From: Loxodes magnus
Lineage: Eukaryota > Ciliophora > Karyorelictea > Loxodida > Loxodidae
Length of the DNA stretch: 64,000 nucleotides
Direction: 5' to 3'
NCBI GenBank assembly: GCA_946699065.1
Contig: CAMPDV010000258.1
Coordinates: 186,001 to 250,000 of the forward strand
Shown: piece by piece, positions 12,000 to 24,045 of the stretch
How positions within the stretch are numbered: position 1 is the first letter of the stretch
How the letters are laid out: each line of letters opens with the position of its first letter
Translations under genes and position numbers: made by a program
The notes under the pieces: model-generated
Told to the model about the DNA's origin: nothing
What the model saw: the letters and a program-made list of their open reading frames with translations, nothing else
The model's database searches: none

Positions 12000-13301
12000 A
12001 TTTATTCACTAAAAAGTTTATTTTAATCAACCTTTTCTTTAAGAGTTTAAAAATTTAAAACAAATTTAAAATTAAATTAAGTTCAAAACAAATAGCAATT
12101 TGCTTCTAAAATAAATTATCTAATTTTATTTAGGAAAATAAAATAGATATATAGCTCATCATTATTAAAGTAAATGCTTAAATTATTATTTTAAAGACAT
12201 GCTAGGATAGTTATTATTTTATTAAAGCAAGAAGGATTAAGATATATAATTATAAGAAATTGTTTTAGAGGAAGTATATTAAAATAGAAAATACTGGAAA
12301 TTAAACATATAAATAATTTGGGGAATTATATAAGCATAATAATTAAGCAATACATGTATAATTTAATTAAATAATTATTTTTCTTAAAATATAAAATTTA
12401 ACTATAATATTAGAAGCTAAATTCCTTAGTTTATTAGTTGAACAAAAACATTGGACTGATTTATATTTTAATTTAAGGAAGCTAAAATTAAAATAATAAA
12501 AAGAATGAAAAGTAATTTAGCCAAAGTTTTAATTTAAGATATTTATTATATAATAGTCCTTATAATTAAAATAATAACTAAATATAAACTAACTAATTAT
12601 TCTTAAAATAAATCATTTCATATACTTAGTTATTAAAAGTATAAATCCTAAATTTACTATCTTTAGTTAAATTTTACATTAGTTTTTATTTAATTTATTT
12701 ATTAGACAGACTTTTAAACAAAAACGAGAAATATTTTCCTTCTTATTTATATTATTTGGTCTTTCTTCTTACATTTTAGTTATAAGGTCTTAACACTTGT
12801 CATTTATTTATTAGATAGAAGATTTTAGCTAAACTTAAATTTCCAAGTTCATATTATCATATAATTTATTCTTTCGGTTCTTCTGCAAATTTTATTCTAA
12901 AAAGCTAAAATCATATAATCATACACTTTATTTTTAAATTAATTTAAGGTAATTTTCTTAAAATATAATTAAATTTTATGCTTTTATCTATCTTTTTGAT
13001 GCTTCTATTCTATTATTTCTAACTCTATTTTTCTTATAATTCCTTGTTAATAGTGATTGATATTAATACCTGGTTAATTTCTTTATTAATTTACGAATTT
13101 TAATTATTTTTCTACAAATATACATTTTTAAAGCTAACTAATTAAATAGAATTATCAAATCCAGGAAAAAAATAGGTAAGCATAAATAGCTCTATTGTTT
13201 ATAGTTATAAAGGTGAAAGAAATATAAAAGTTAATTTATTAGTTAAGATGTAAATATAGCTATGATATTAACTTTAAATAGATTTTATTTTCTTAATAAA
13301 T
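12000..13301. other. Upstream region of the channel gene, diverged block homology
   Basis: About 12,050-12,250 resembles 1,380-1,560, and about 12,410-12,850 resembles 46,530-46,880, the sequence in front of channel copies B and C. The 5' flank of the channel gene therefore belongs to the same repeat family. No gene is supported here. Confidence 0.45.
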
Positions 13302-16300
13302 ATGAAAATTATAAACCAAGCATAGATTTTTATACCAATATTACTTTCCATTCTAAGCTTTAAAGTAGAGTCATAATGCAGAAGTGGTTGCAATAATTCG
13401 TTTCTTTAAGATCAGACTTGCTAGTTGTAATGTTCTAATTATGAATGCTTGATGGATGGAGGAGATTGCAGAACTTGCAATGATTTGTGCTTTTTTCAAA
13501 ATATTGGCAATGGATATTGCGATGTTTAATGTAACTCGACTGAGTGCTAATTTGATGGTGGAGATTGCTTTGATTTATGTAGTGAAGGATTCTCTTTATC
13601 CTAAATTAATGACAGCTTTTGCTAGATCCCTTGCTAAGTTGAAGCATGCAATTTTGATGGTTTAGACTGTCAAAAATGTATGCCTCAATGCGAAAACTAT
13701 TTTTTAGGTAACGGAGCTTGTTAGTCTGAGTGTAATTATGCAGAATGTAATTATGACTAAGGAGATTGTAATGGAACTGAGTAATCAAATTGTTGGGATA
13801 TAGTAGCTTGCTCTCTTTTAGCTAATAACGAACACTGTGAAACATACTGTAACAATCCATCTTGTGGTATGGATGGTGGAGAATGCTGAGGAGTTGAATG
13901 TGATTGCGAAACTTATAAAGTTGCCTTTTTGTTGTAAGATGGATATTGCAATATCGAGTGTAACAATATTCAATGTAACTGAGATCATGGTGACTGTTTA
14001 GATACATGCTATTGTCCCATTCCTTTTATAAATGATACTTTTTGTCAATGAGGATGCTACACTCCAGCATGTAATTGAGATAATGGAGTTTGCGGCTCCT
14101 TTGATACTTATTTATAGCAAAAATTCGTTCAAATTTTAAATTTAGAACAAGGGTATAGTAAAGATTTATATAATACACGTAGAAAAATTCCTATAAATGG
14201 TATTTTATGTCTAATATTATCTTCAATTACCCTTTTCTCAGCAATAGTTATCTACTTAGTTTGGAAAAAATCTGAAATAAAAAGTATTTGAAAGAAATGA
14301 ATGAAACAGTAAAGATTAAATAATTAAATTGAAAGGGAAAGTTCTAATCAAATATTTTAAAATTATGCCTAAAAACCTAAATGGTCTTGAAGGAAAATCT
14401 TTGTTTTAGGATTTGTAAATGAAGACGAAAATAATTTTTAGATAGATCTTTATTTTGATTTCTTGAAGTTTATCTGAATAACTTTTCTAGTTATGAGTGC
14501 TATTAGTATAACTTCAATTGTAAATAATTATAGAGGGGGAGAATGAAGCGGTTGACTAAACGATTACTAATCGAGTTTTTTTGATAAAATCACAATAGCT
14601 AATTTATATACTACAGGATCATCAATATTCTGATCTGATGAAGATAGTTTTTATTTCTATGAAAATAAGCCTAATGATACGGTATATTATGAATATAAAG
14701 CAAGCCATTAGCAAGAGAAATAAGAAGAAGGATATATTGACTATAATAATCAATTCAAGAAAGATATTATTATAGTAGATATCATCAGTCAGCTGGTTCT
14801 TCTACTTTCAATTATCTTTTATAAAATCAGATTTAAGTTACTCATTTAGAATTGAAACTAGAGATGAAAGTTAGCTTCTAACTTTACTGTGCAATTGAAG
14901 CTCAAGAATGACGTAAGAATTGACATTGAAAATCTCAAACAAATTATGTAAAATCGATTTGGAAAAATCAAGCAAATAACTGTCCTAAAGAAAACGAATA
15001 ACTTAATATGGCTTTATTAAAAGCAACATAATATCAATGAAAGAATTCAGACTCTTGAAGCAAATTAAGAAAGGATTCAGTTCCAAAATTATAAAAATGA
15101 TTTAGTAGGAAGAAAAATATTTTCTATCATCATAAAAACAAATTTATACGATGAATTGAATGACAATGTAGTGTTCGTAGTTTTTGAACATGAACATAGT
15201 AAAAATCTTTTTAAATAATATTAGAGATATAAGAAATGTTAAATAAAGGATTAACAATTCCAAAGTTTTATAGATCAATTTCATGTTTAAAATAATGACT
15301 GGGTAGAACCTTAAGATATCAAATTTGAAAACCTTGAAATCTAAAAAAGAAAAAAAATTTTGGTGTCTTTATTTATGTTTTTAGTATCCATTGTAGCAAT
15401 GATTTCCTTGTGCATATTTTAGGCGGTGAGCTAATAATAATATTATGATCTTCCAAATCTATCAGAATGCTAGCAGCTGTGGACAAGTAGAGATTTTAGC
15501 TATTTTTATACCTTAGAGGAAGCTTAAAAAAATTATGAAAAGGGATCTGATGCTTATTTTTGCTGATGTTCTTTCTAGAAAAATGCCTTTGAAAATAACA
15601 AAATAGGGAGATGATGTGATAATTATGTAGATCATTATATTACTAAATAGACTTTGATGTATTTTTCTTCTATACTAATCCTAATAGCCAACTTAATTTC
15701 ATTTAAAATTATAAAGTTTATTTCCTAGTATTTTCAAATTTAGGAGAGTATTTAGGAAGCACATGATTTCTTATCTATTGTGTTTTTTATTGAATTTTTT
15801 GATGTTGGATTGATGGAAACTATTGTAAATGCCTAATTACCTTATTGAATAGACAAAGATACAAATAGCAAATCTCTACGTAATAATTATGACGACTTTG
15901 AGCGAATGTGGTATTTAGACATTGGAAGCTAGATTACTTTAACACTATTTTTTTTGATATTTTATCCAGCTTTATGAAATTTATTAGTGTAATGACCTCT
16001 AAGTAAGTTAATTTAAAGTATACAAAGAAGATAAAATAGATTAAGTAAATGACTCAGCTGAATAAAAATAAATCCTAAGATTATAGTTTCGCATAATTAT
16101 GCTAAGATTCTAAGTATTATATTTGCTGCTTAGCTTTATTCGACAGGAATTCCTATCCTTAACTTTTGTGTTTTTGGCGCTTCTCTATTAATGCTGATAT
16201 CAGATAAATTTTTATTAAAGAGGTATTTTAAATGGGAAACATTCGCTTAAATAAAAGTTCACGAAAAAGCCTTAAATATGCTCCCAAGCTGTTTATTTTT

Positions 16301-16991
16301 ACATGGGTTAATAAGCATTTATATGCTTGGCTGTAAAGATTTATTTCCTGAAAGTTTTGAAAATTGTACTCAATTCACGAAACTAGACATAGACTATAGA
16401 TATAGATGTGATAAAGAAAATTATATCAGCTAAAGATTTTAATCAATGCAAGGCACGGCTTATGGAGTATTTCTTCTAATCTGTTTATTATGCTTCACAG
16501 TATTAACTTTAATACTAAAATTATTAGACTCGTCATACAAAAGGAATTATAGCAGCTAATTAAGCTAAATATCTAGAGTAAGATTTTTATATAGCAATAA
16601 TTAAGCAAAGTTATTAAAAACTACGACATAGAGAATAACCCTAAGTACAAACAAACTATTAAGAAAATAAAATAGGATTTAGTTTAGAAAAGTATGCTTA
16701 ATAAGTAAACATATGGAAATAAACGTACCAGAGATTATTTAAATTCTTTTAATGAAGAAACCCTTATCGAAGATTAAAATTTTGAAAGAAATGACATCAC
16801 TTTTAACGATCCTAATTAAATATTAACTTTGGTAGATACAATTATTTAGCAAAAAAATTAGGAAAGCATAGAAAAACTTAGCTCAGAAATAGATTAAAAA
16901 TGCAGCATAAAAGAAGTAAGTATTTATATAGAGTGAAGGATTATCTTTCTAAGATTTAAAGATTAGTGAGAGCAAAGAAGAAAATACTTGA
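13302..16991 (+). CDS. Notch-repeat (LNR) ectodomain fused to OSCA/TMEM63-like channel region
   Basis: This is predicted to give about 1,218 residues from three exons (13,302-16,577; 16,595-16,915; 16,932-16,991). A signal peptide (~1-24) is followed by about eight or nine Lin-12/Notch-like repeats to ~residue 280. The repeats are cysteine-rich and carry the calcium-binding signature DGGDC or variants (MDGGDC, FDGGDC, YDQGDC, MDGGEC, NWDHGDC). Ten or so hydrophobic helices follow: one near 296-321, another near 385-406, one near 488-510, then a ~170-residue soluble domain and a C-terminal cluster from about 686. The helix-helix-soluble domain-multi-helix order, and the segment around YSTGIPILNFCVFGASLLML, resemble OSCA/TMEM63 mechanosensitive channels. 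That family call is inferred. The acidic tail ends SESKEENT then TGA. The first exon is 1,092 codons without a frame break, and TGA is Trp within it. Diverged copies B, C and D lie at 33,140, 46,880 and 63,741. Confidence 0.78.
16578..16594 (+). other. 17-nt intron
   Basis: The sequence is GTAAGATTTTTATATAG, phase 0. Without removal, the downstream frame loses its acidic, Asn/Asp-rich character; with removal, the tail frame runs to the conserved TGA. Confidence 0.72.
16916..16931 (+). other. 16-nt intron whose retention meets an in-frame TGA
   Basis: The sequence is GTAAGTATTTATATAG, phase 0. It is conserved in position and nearly in sequence in copies B (34,901-34,916), C (48,899-48,914) and D (63,801-63,816). 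In A, B and D the final exon is exactly 60 nt to TGA. If unspliced, the frame reaches TGA at 16,934. Confidence 0.72.
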
Positions 16992-18474
16992 AATGCTATA
17001 GGCAGTTTCTTTTATAAAACAGTAACTATTCTTAAATATATTAAATTATAAGCTTTATTATCTTATATATATTAAGATTAAAAACTCTAAAGTTCTCTAG
17101 TAAAAAGAGAAAAATTTATTTAATTGTTAAAAGATCGAAGATAATCATTCTTTGTATTTATATCTTAAAAGAGAGAAATTAAAATAATCAAACATAAATA
17201 AAAATAATAAATTATAAGGGTTTATATAAAAAAGTAAGACAAATAATTATATAAGATATAATTAAAAAAAGTGAAGAGGAAAAAGGTCGTATAATACATC
17301 TTAATCCTTATTTAGTGTATTTTATAGATAACTAGGCTAGGCTAATATAAAATGTCTATTTAAGAAATTATAAAGAGTATTATGAAAAGTTGATTATCAA
17401 GCCGATTCTTTTATTCTAATAAAGATAACAATTTGCAAATAATTAGATTTCTTTTATTTACTTTCCTTATTCACCTGCGTTAGGATAATTTTATATATAA
17501 AGCTTCTACCTAAAATTACTATTAATTCTTAAATTTTATTAAGTTTTCTTTATATAAATAAATAAAAGCTCAACCTCTCTTAACCTCTAAATTTTAGTGT
17601 AAATTAATGAAATTTAATTTAACAATATATTTAAATAACAAGTCTTCAAAGCCTTTTCTTTTAGTAATACTTATTAATAATTCTTGAAAAATATAAACTC
17701 TAAAGAATATAAAGAAAATATACATTTTAATACTTAAGAGCTAATAGCATGCAAAGGAAATATATCATAGATAGAGGCTATTTAGATTAATTATATTTCT
17801 AAATTAATATAACTCAAATGTATGATCTTACAACAATAAATTTAAATATCAAATAGAACTAATAAAAATACTTTTTATTTACATAGCCACTTTCATTTAT
17901 ATCTTACGAAGAATCTTAGCAATAAAATAGTTACGAAGACTGTAGCATATTTTCTTGTATAAAGCATTTAGTTATCTAATTTAAATAAGTCCTTTATTTG
18001 TCTCTAATTTATATTACTTACAAATCTAAATATTTTGATTAAAGTAATTTAATATCTTTATTTTATATTCTAGCACTATTTAAGCATTTGTACATTATAC
18101 TTGCCTAATATGCTGGTATTTTTAAAGTAAAATCTAATTTATATCCTATAAATATAATACCTTTAGCTTTATTTATATTACATTCTCTATTATACTAACT
18201 TACATTTTTTAAATATAATTCCTTTAATTAAAATCTAAGTTCTTTTAATATTACTAAAATACAAATAAATCTAAGAAATTGAAATAAAATGAAAAAGATA
18301 AGATTTAGACTAAAATGATAAATGAAGCCAATTTCCTAAATTTATATTTCTTTTATAATTAGCTAGCATTAAATTTACTAACTTAATAAACTAAAAATAC
18401 ATTTTCTTCCAAGAGTATGAATCACAAGTTATTCTAAAAAAAATTATACACTAAGCACTAAAATAAAGTTTTAA
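16992..18474. other. 3' flank of the channel gene
   Basis: This AT-rich sequence is shared, in inverted orientation and with many indels, with about 62,300-63,740 downstream of channel copy D. No gene is supported. Confidence 0.45.
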
Positions 18475-19059
18475 ATGGGTAATAATTATAGAAAGAAGTT
18501 AGATGATCATCGGAGAATCACAAGTTTACATTCATTTATTTCGGATTTATTTATATAAAATTTGTTTTTAGGTGATATATGAAAAGAAATATATCAATTT
18601 ACTCATAAAATTATCCCTGAATCTTAAATATATTCTAGATCAGATATGATTTTGCTTTTTAGTAAGTAAGAAAAACTAACTAAGATATTTTAAATTGTAA
18701 GAAAATAACTTAGTATTTTATATAGATCTATAAATGATAGTAATATCAAGGAATAGCTTAATGAGACTTAAATAAAATTTAGCAGGATATTTTTAAAATT
18801 ATTTAAGTAAAAAATCTTAAATTAGTCTCAATAAATCTTTAAATTAAAAGATTTAGATTCAAATATTAAAAATTGTAGAACCATGCATATATATGATAAA
18901 CAAGGCTTTCACTCTAGAAATAGCTTTTTCATCCATTAAATTAGTTTAATTTAATTACAAATTATCATAATTGAAATAAATATTTTTAAATAAACACCCA
19001 GAGATTGGTAGAGTTCACAGATTTATTACTTACTCGAAAATAAGAGTATTGTAATATGA
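18475..19059 (+). CDS. Unknown gene next to the channel gene
   Basis: From ATG, 194 codons run to a TGA. The start (MGNNYRKKLDDHRRITSL) is charged, followed by mixed residues such as LGDIWKEIYQFTHKII. One internal TGA reads as Trp. A diverged relative lies at 61,600-62,264 on the minus strand, likewise downstream of a channel copy. Equivalent segments align there, for example KFLSILYRSI and the SRIFL-LIKQKI stretch. Some indels between the two are not multiples of three, so one or both may be decaying. No family was recognised and the true stop is uncertain. Confidence 0.38.
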
Positions 19060-21112
19060 TTAATATTTAAAGATAAAAGGAATTATATCTTGCTAATATT
19101 TGATTTATTTCTTAAGCTTCTTTAATCATAGATTTCATCTTAAAAATTACTTTAATTAATATTTAAAAATCAAAAATGTTCAAAGAATGAATTAAGTTGT
19201 TGAAAAATAGCAAATAACTTAAAAATATATCAAGAAAGGTTTATTAGGAAGAAAAAATAAAAAAGATAAATGAAACAAAATTAGTTTTTACTAAATTTCT
19301 TAATTACTTAAAGCTAATATGAAAATATAGTTAAATATATTAAATTTTTATCTTTTTCATAATAAAATATATTGTAGTAGTTGATACCTATTTTTTTAAT
19401 TTTCATCTAATATTTAAAACTATTATACTAACTTTTTTATAGTGACAAGTTTTTAGAGAATATCATCCAGCACGATATCTATAAATATTTCCTTAAAAAT
19501 AAAACTTTAAAATTCAGATATATCATGAATATGCATTTATATTTTAGCTTATTAAATTAAGTATATCCAAATATAACAAAAAATAGCTACATTATTAGTA
19601 AAAAATATTGTCTAATGAAAAGAAAATAATTAAATAGAGAAAAATACAAAAAATTTAAAAAATTAGATAAAATAAATTTAAAAAATTAAGAGAAATAGCT
19701 ATACCAATATCTTTTGTTTATTTTAAGAAACTATATGAAAAAATCAAAAAAGTACCAAATTAATATTAAGATATAACTAATACCATTAAGAATTATATAT
19801 AGCCTATTTATGTATATAGATTATTTATGATAATATTTTTATTTATATTTCTTCACTAAAACTTAATTTAAAAATTGAATCAAAATCCATCATTGATTTA
19901 ATTATTACTTCTAAGTATTCCTTTTTTTATTGCTTTTTTTATATAATGAGCGAAATTTAATTAATCATCCTTATAGCATTATATAGAATCTAATATTTAA
20001 ATTTATCTTACATAGTTAATAACTTATATAAACTAAAGAACTGATTCCTCTGAAGAAAATATTATACCTATTAAATAAATTTATATATGAAGTAATAAAT
20101 TATATTATAATTGGTATATCAAATGGATTTTAAGATAATAACTTAAGAAAAGCTAAATTATTTATACTCATTATATTTAGCATCTTTAATATCTTTCTTC
20201 TTTATTTATTTTAGTAATGTTTAGATCCACATTGCTATTCTTTCACTTAAATTCTTTAATTTCTATCTAAATAACTAAATTTAGATATCTTCTTGAAGTT
20301 AAGTTTATTAATAAAACAAACTATCAGCAAAATTTTACCATCTACAGATATAATAGCTAGTATCTTTATAACAAATAATAATAACTCTGTTTAATAAAGT
20401 ACTTCCAGCTTAGAATTTTACCTTTAGATATTTAATTTAGACTAAATATGAAAACAAAAAATAAAACTAAACAAACTTATATAAAGTCAACACTTAGAAA
20501 GTCTTCTTTTTTTTAAATATTTTGTCTAATCAATCAAACTTATGGGTGATTTAATTTACAAGCAATAAAATAAAAATTTCTTTAAAATATCTAAATTTAG
20601 CTAAAATTAATCCTATATAATAGTTTATCTTAATTTTTTCAAAATTAGTATTTTCCTTAATATTTAGATCTATTAACAGGAATTCCTATTCTTAGATATG
20701 GCATTTCATTGCTGTCTTATAAAGATGCTAGAAAAATGTTTATTAAGGTGATATTTATAGGGAAATATTAACTTAAATTTGAATATAGTAATATCTTAAT
20801 CTTCTTCAAAAGCTGCTAAATTTGAAATAATTGAGGATTTTAATTATTTCTTGTTAAATATTTCTAAAAAGTTATATAACTGTATATGAAATACATAATT
20901 TAAATATAACTTTAGCTAAGAGACTTTGTTTCTATATTACCATACCAATAATATACAGTTAAACTTAAAACTCTTGTAAAATATAAACAAAATTAAAGAG
21001 TTCATTCTTGTTAAAAATAGAGATAGACTTATCTTATAAATAAAAATGTTGCTATGAAGGCTTTTATATTTTATTTTATGTAACTAGAATATTAAAATTA
21101 AACAAAAGTTGT
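19060..21112. other. AT-rich stretch, no supported gene
   Basis: Translated frames are dominated by Ile, Leu, Phe, Tyr, Asn, Lys and Gln, as expected of noncoding AT-rich DNA under a stopless code. A mixed-composition patch near 20,225-20,480 on the plus strand is the best candidate for an unrecognised exon. Confidence 0.35.
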
Positions 21113-22057
21113 TCATAAAAATTATTCGATTTTCTATTTCTTTCTGGTTTTCTCGGGCTGCTCTTGAAATTCTTTAATCCAATTCTTTTTACAATTTTAG
21201 GCAATAATCTCAAATACACCTTTAATAAATTAATCTTAGTTCTACTCCTTGTATCTTTGTAAACTTTTCAGAACTTCATAAAATCCAAAACTAGCATAAA
21301 ATTCACTGCCATAAGCAATAAAAGCGAGTAAATAATCATTTAATCTTACTTTTTTATTTGTATTATCCCTTTCTTCTTTAAGTTATTATAGAATTTATTC
21401 ATTATTCTATCCTTCTTTTCTTAATTTTAAAGTTTATAAGTACATACGTTTCACGTGCTCACGTCTTAGGCTATCCCAAGATCTAGAGTATAAAATTGTT
21501 CCTAATTTAAAATAGCTAAGAAGAGACTTAAAAACGTGAATTTTATTTGTTGGTTCCCAATCTTTTTCTTTTTCTTTATTATAAAAGACTACAGATTAAC
21601 TAATGCTATATTTACCTTCTTTTTTCTACTTTTTTATTTGATCTTCCGAAATACCTTCAGCAAATTTTTTTGTAAAGAAGTATATTTTCTTTAATTGTTC
21701 ATTTTCTTCTAATTTCTCGGCATACATTGCCTTGAAGAGTCAGTACTCTTTATCTTCTTCAACCAATATTTTTTGTAAATTTATTTTTAATTCTTCAGAA
21801 AGCTTTATAAAATGAGTGTCGAAATTAGGTTGATTTCATGTTTCTTCTAACACATCTAAATTGGAATTTCTTTTTTAGCGTCCAAGATATTTGCTTGGCT
21901 AACGTTCCTAATAAATTTATTAATCCGAATAAGTCTCGACAATGGGACTACCTTGATCTAGTGTATTACTATAATACCAAGAGGTTTCTTCAGCTTATTT
22001 ATATGGGTTTGTGAGCAATTCATCTAACCAACTTGTATTACTTTCCTCAAAACTCAT
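21113..22057 (-). CDS. Charged protein of unknown function, 314 residues
   Basis: The frame from ATG to TGA is 315 codons with no break and a strongly coding-like composition, rich in Glu, Lys, Asp and Trp. It begins MSFEESNTSWLDELLTNPYK. Internal TAA/TAG codons are Gln, and TGA codons in EETWNQPNF and KEYWLFKAMY are Trp. The middle (IHVFKSLLSYFKLGTILYSR) and the C-terminal third look helical. There is no signal peptide or membrane helix. Base composition is clearly less AT-rich than the flanks. No family was recognised and there is no paralogue in the window. Confidence 0.68.
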
Positions 22058-22936
22058 TTTTATACGTTAATACCCAGAATCTTTAAATATTGCTTTTATA
22101 TTGTAAAAAGAAATCATTTAGAAATAAAGAAATAAATGTAAACTAAAATTTCTTAAAAGTGAATTAAATAAATAGTCATATGATCATTCAAAGATATTAA
22201 ACAATAGTTTCTATCTCTCTTATATTTGCAAAATAAGTCTATAATTAATAATGCTAAGACAAGATTTAATAAGCTCTCATTAAAATGCTAAAATAAATTA
22301 CTAATTTAGTTCTCTAGGTATCCTAATTAATAAAACCTCTATTCTTTAACTCTCATTCAATTATTCACAAATAACTTCAGCTTTTTATCATGTAGATTAT
22401 GAATTCTGAATCTCTTTAGATTTATGAAAAGAAAATCTTAATATCTCCACATGACACTGAAGCATATATACCATATACTTTACTAAGAAAAACTCTAACA
22501 AATCCATTCTTTTAATTGATTTCTAATATATATTCTAAATGTAAATATATTTAATAAATTGCTAGACATTTTAGTCTAAATATCTCCATCAGCAGAATAA
22601 TTTCTTACTACACAAATATTTTTATAAGATTGAGCAATTAAACTTTGTAGTGTTTAGTTTAAGTTCTTTTATTAACTCATCTCTAAATATCAAATTTATA
22701 AATAAAACCTTTTATATTTATGACTCTTATTTCCATCTCAAATCAGCAAGCCAAATAATAGAAATTATAGATATTATTAAGAGAATTAGTATAATTTGCA
22801 TAATTATTTATTTTTGGAATTGAAGGTAAATCTGTTCGAAATGTATGTAAGCAATTTTCTCTTTATTTTACTATAGAAGTAGCTAATTACTTAATAGGAT
22901 TAATTTTATTTTAAAATGATATAATCTAATTTTAAA
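22058..22936. other. Intergenic, nothing recognised
   Basis: This AT-rich spacer lies between two genes whose 5' ends face each other, so it should hold both promoters. No specific motif is called. Confidence 0.35.
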
Positions 22937-23344
22937 ATGAGTAAGGAGTAAGTAACCATTTAAGTTAAATAAATTAAAGAAAATCTCCAGTGATAAGACT
23001 TTACTTTTAGATATAATAAAGACTAAAAATAAGGATAAATTTATATCAATAGAAGTATAAATTTAGACTTTCTTAGCTAATGTAATTTTTATAGAGTCGA
23101 AGCTAAATAGTCTTTAATTAATAAGGACAGAATTACTAAAGAAAAAATAGAATAATTAAATAAAAACTAATTTAATGAAATTCAAGCCTTCTCTAGCAAT
23201 TTAGTTTATCTTTAAATAAATAGTTTAAATCAATTTTGATTTGCTTAGAAGAAAAAATTAGCTGAAAAGGGAAAATATTAATATTTATGAATATATTCTA
23301 AAGAACTTAGATTAATACTTATCTTAAGTAATATGATATTTTGA
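22937..23344 (+). CDS. Small unknown protein, 135 residues
   Basis: From ATG (MSKEQVTIQVKQIKENLQWQ) the frame gives a mixed, charged peptide ending at TGA after NMIF. Internal TGA codons are read as Trp in NLQWQDF, QFWFAQ and YLWIYS. A 12-bp inverted repeat (ATGATATTTTGA / TCAAAATATCAT) overlaps and follows the stop and may form a hairpin in the 3' region. The gene converges on the one at 23,467-24,045, and both may belong to the mobile element whose end lies at 25,446. No family was recognised. Confidence 0.5.
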
Positions 23345-23466
23345 AATTAAATACCTTTGCTTTGATAAATATCGATATCGTTTTAAACGCAAAAATCAAA
23401 ATATCATGTTAAAATGATAATATGAGAAACTTTAAAATATTTTTAGTGTTCTGAACAGCAGATTTA

Positions 23467-24045
23467 TCAAAAGGAAAATATGTGTTAAAAAGTTTATTAC
23501 TTTCTATTAACTAATTGTATAATTTCTTTAATTTTATCTTATTTGCTTATACTTACATTAGGATTATTAAAGCAACAATCTTCATGGCCACTTTCCAACT
23601 AACATTTTTTAATGCGTTGAAAGGCTTAATTTGTGTCTAATTAATTTAAATCTTATTCTTCTTGCTCTTTTATAAAATTTTATATAGCTTATCTACTTAT
23701 TTTATTATATTTTGCTAAAAAAGCTATTTTTTATTAGCCATGCTTCTCAAAGTCAAAATTCAAATTTTTTCCTTCTTCAATTTATTTTTCATAATAATAA
23801 AATGTTGACAGACCTATGGAAAATTCTTCACATAGCAGCTTTAAAATTTAAATTTTTTGCTTATGATTCTAGTTTAGCATAGAAAACATTTCCTATATTT
23901 ACCTGATTATCTTTATATTTTAAGTTTACTTTACTGTTTATTTTTATTATTTAGGTTAGATATATTAGTTAGTTAATATCTGAATAACTTCATCTTTACT
24001 TCTCTATCTTTTTTCCTTTTTTATTTCACTACTCTATTCTTCCAT
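23467..24045 (-). CDS. Unknown protein, 192 residues, possibly encoded by the mobile element
   Basis: ATG to TGA is 193 codons in one frame. It starts MEEQSSEIKKEKRQRSKDEV, basic and acidic, and then holds helical segments such as ILKLLCEEFSIGLSTFYYYE and a Cys/His patch (ESGHEDCCFNNP). The start ATG coincides with the edge of sequence shared with the element fragment at 38,204, so that fragment retains only the first codons. A helix-turn-helix-like character is possible but not demonstrated, and no DDE-type catalytic motif is visible. Confidence 0.5.

Noticed and set aside
13456-14007. Alternative frames over the Notch-repeat region
   Set aside because: They are out-of-frame readings of the LNR exon, which has clear DGGDC motifs in its own frame.
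17300-18460. Long frame downstream of the channel gene
   Set aside because: It is stop-free only because of the genetic code; residues are nearly all Ile, Leu, Tyr, Asn, Lys and Gln, and copy D differs by many indels.
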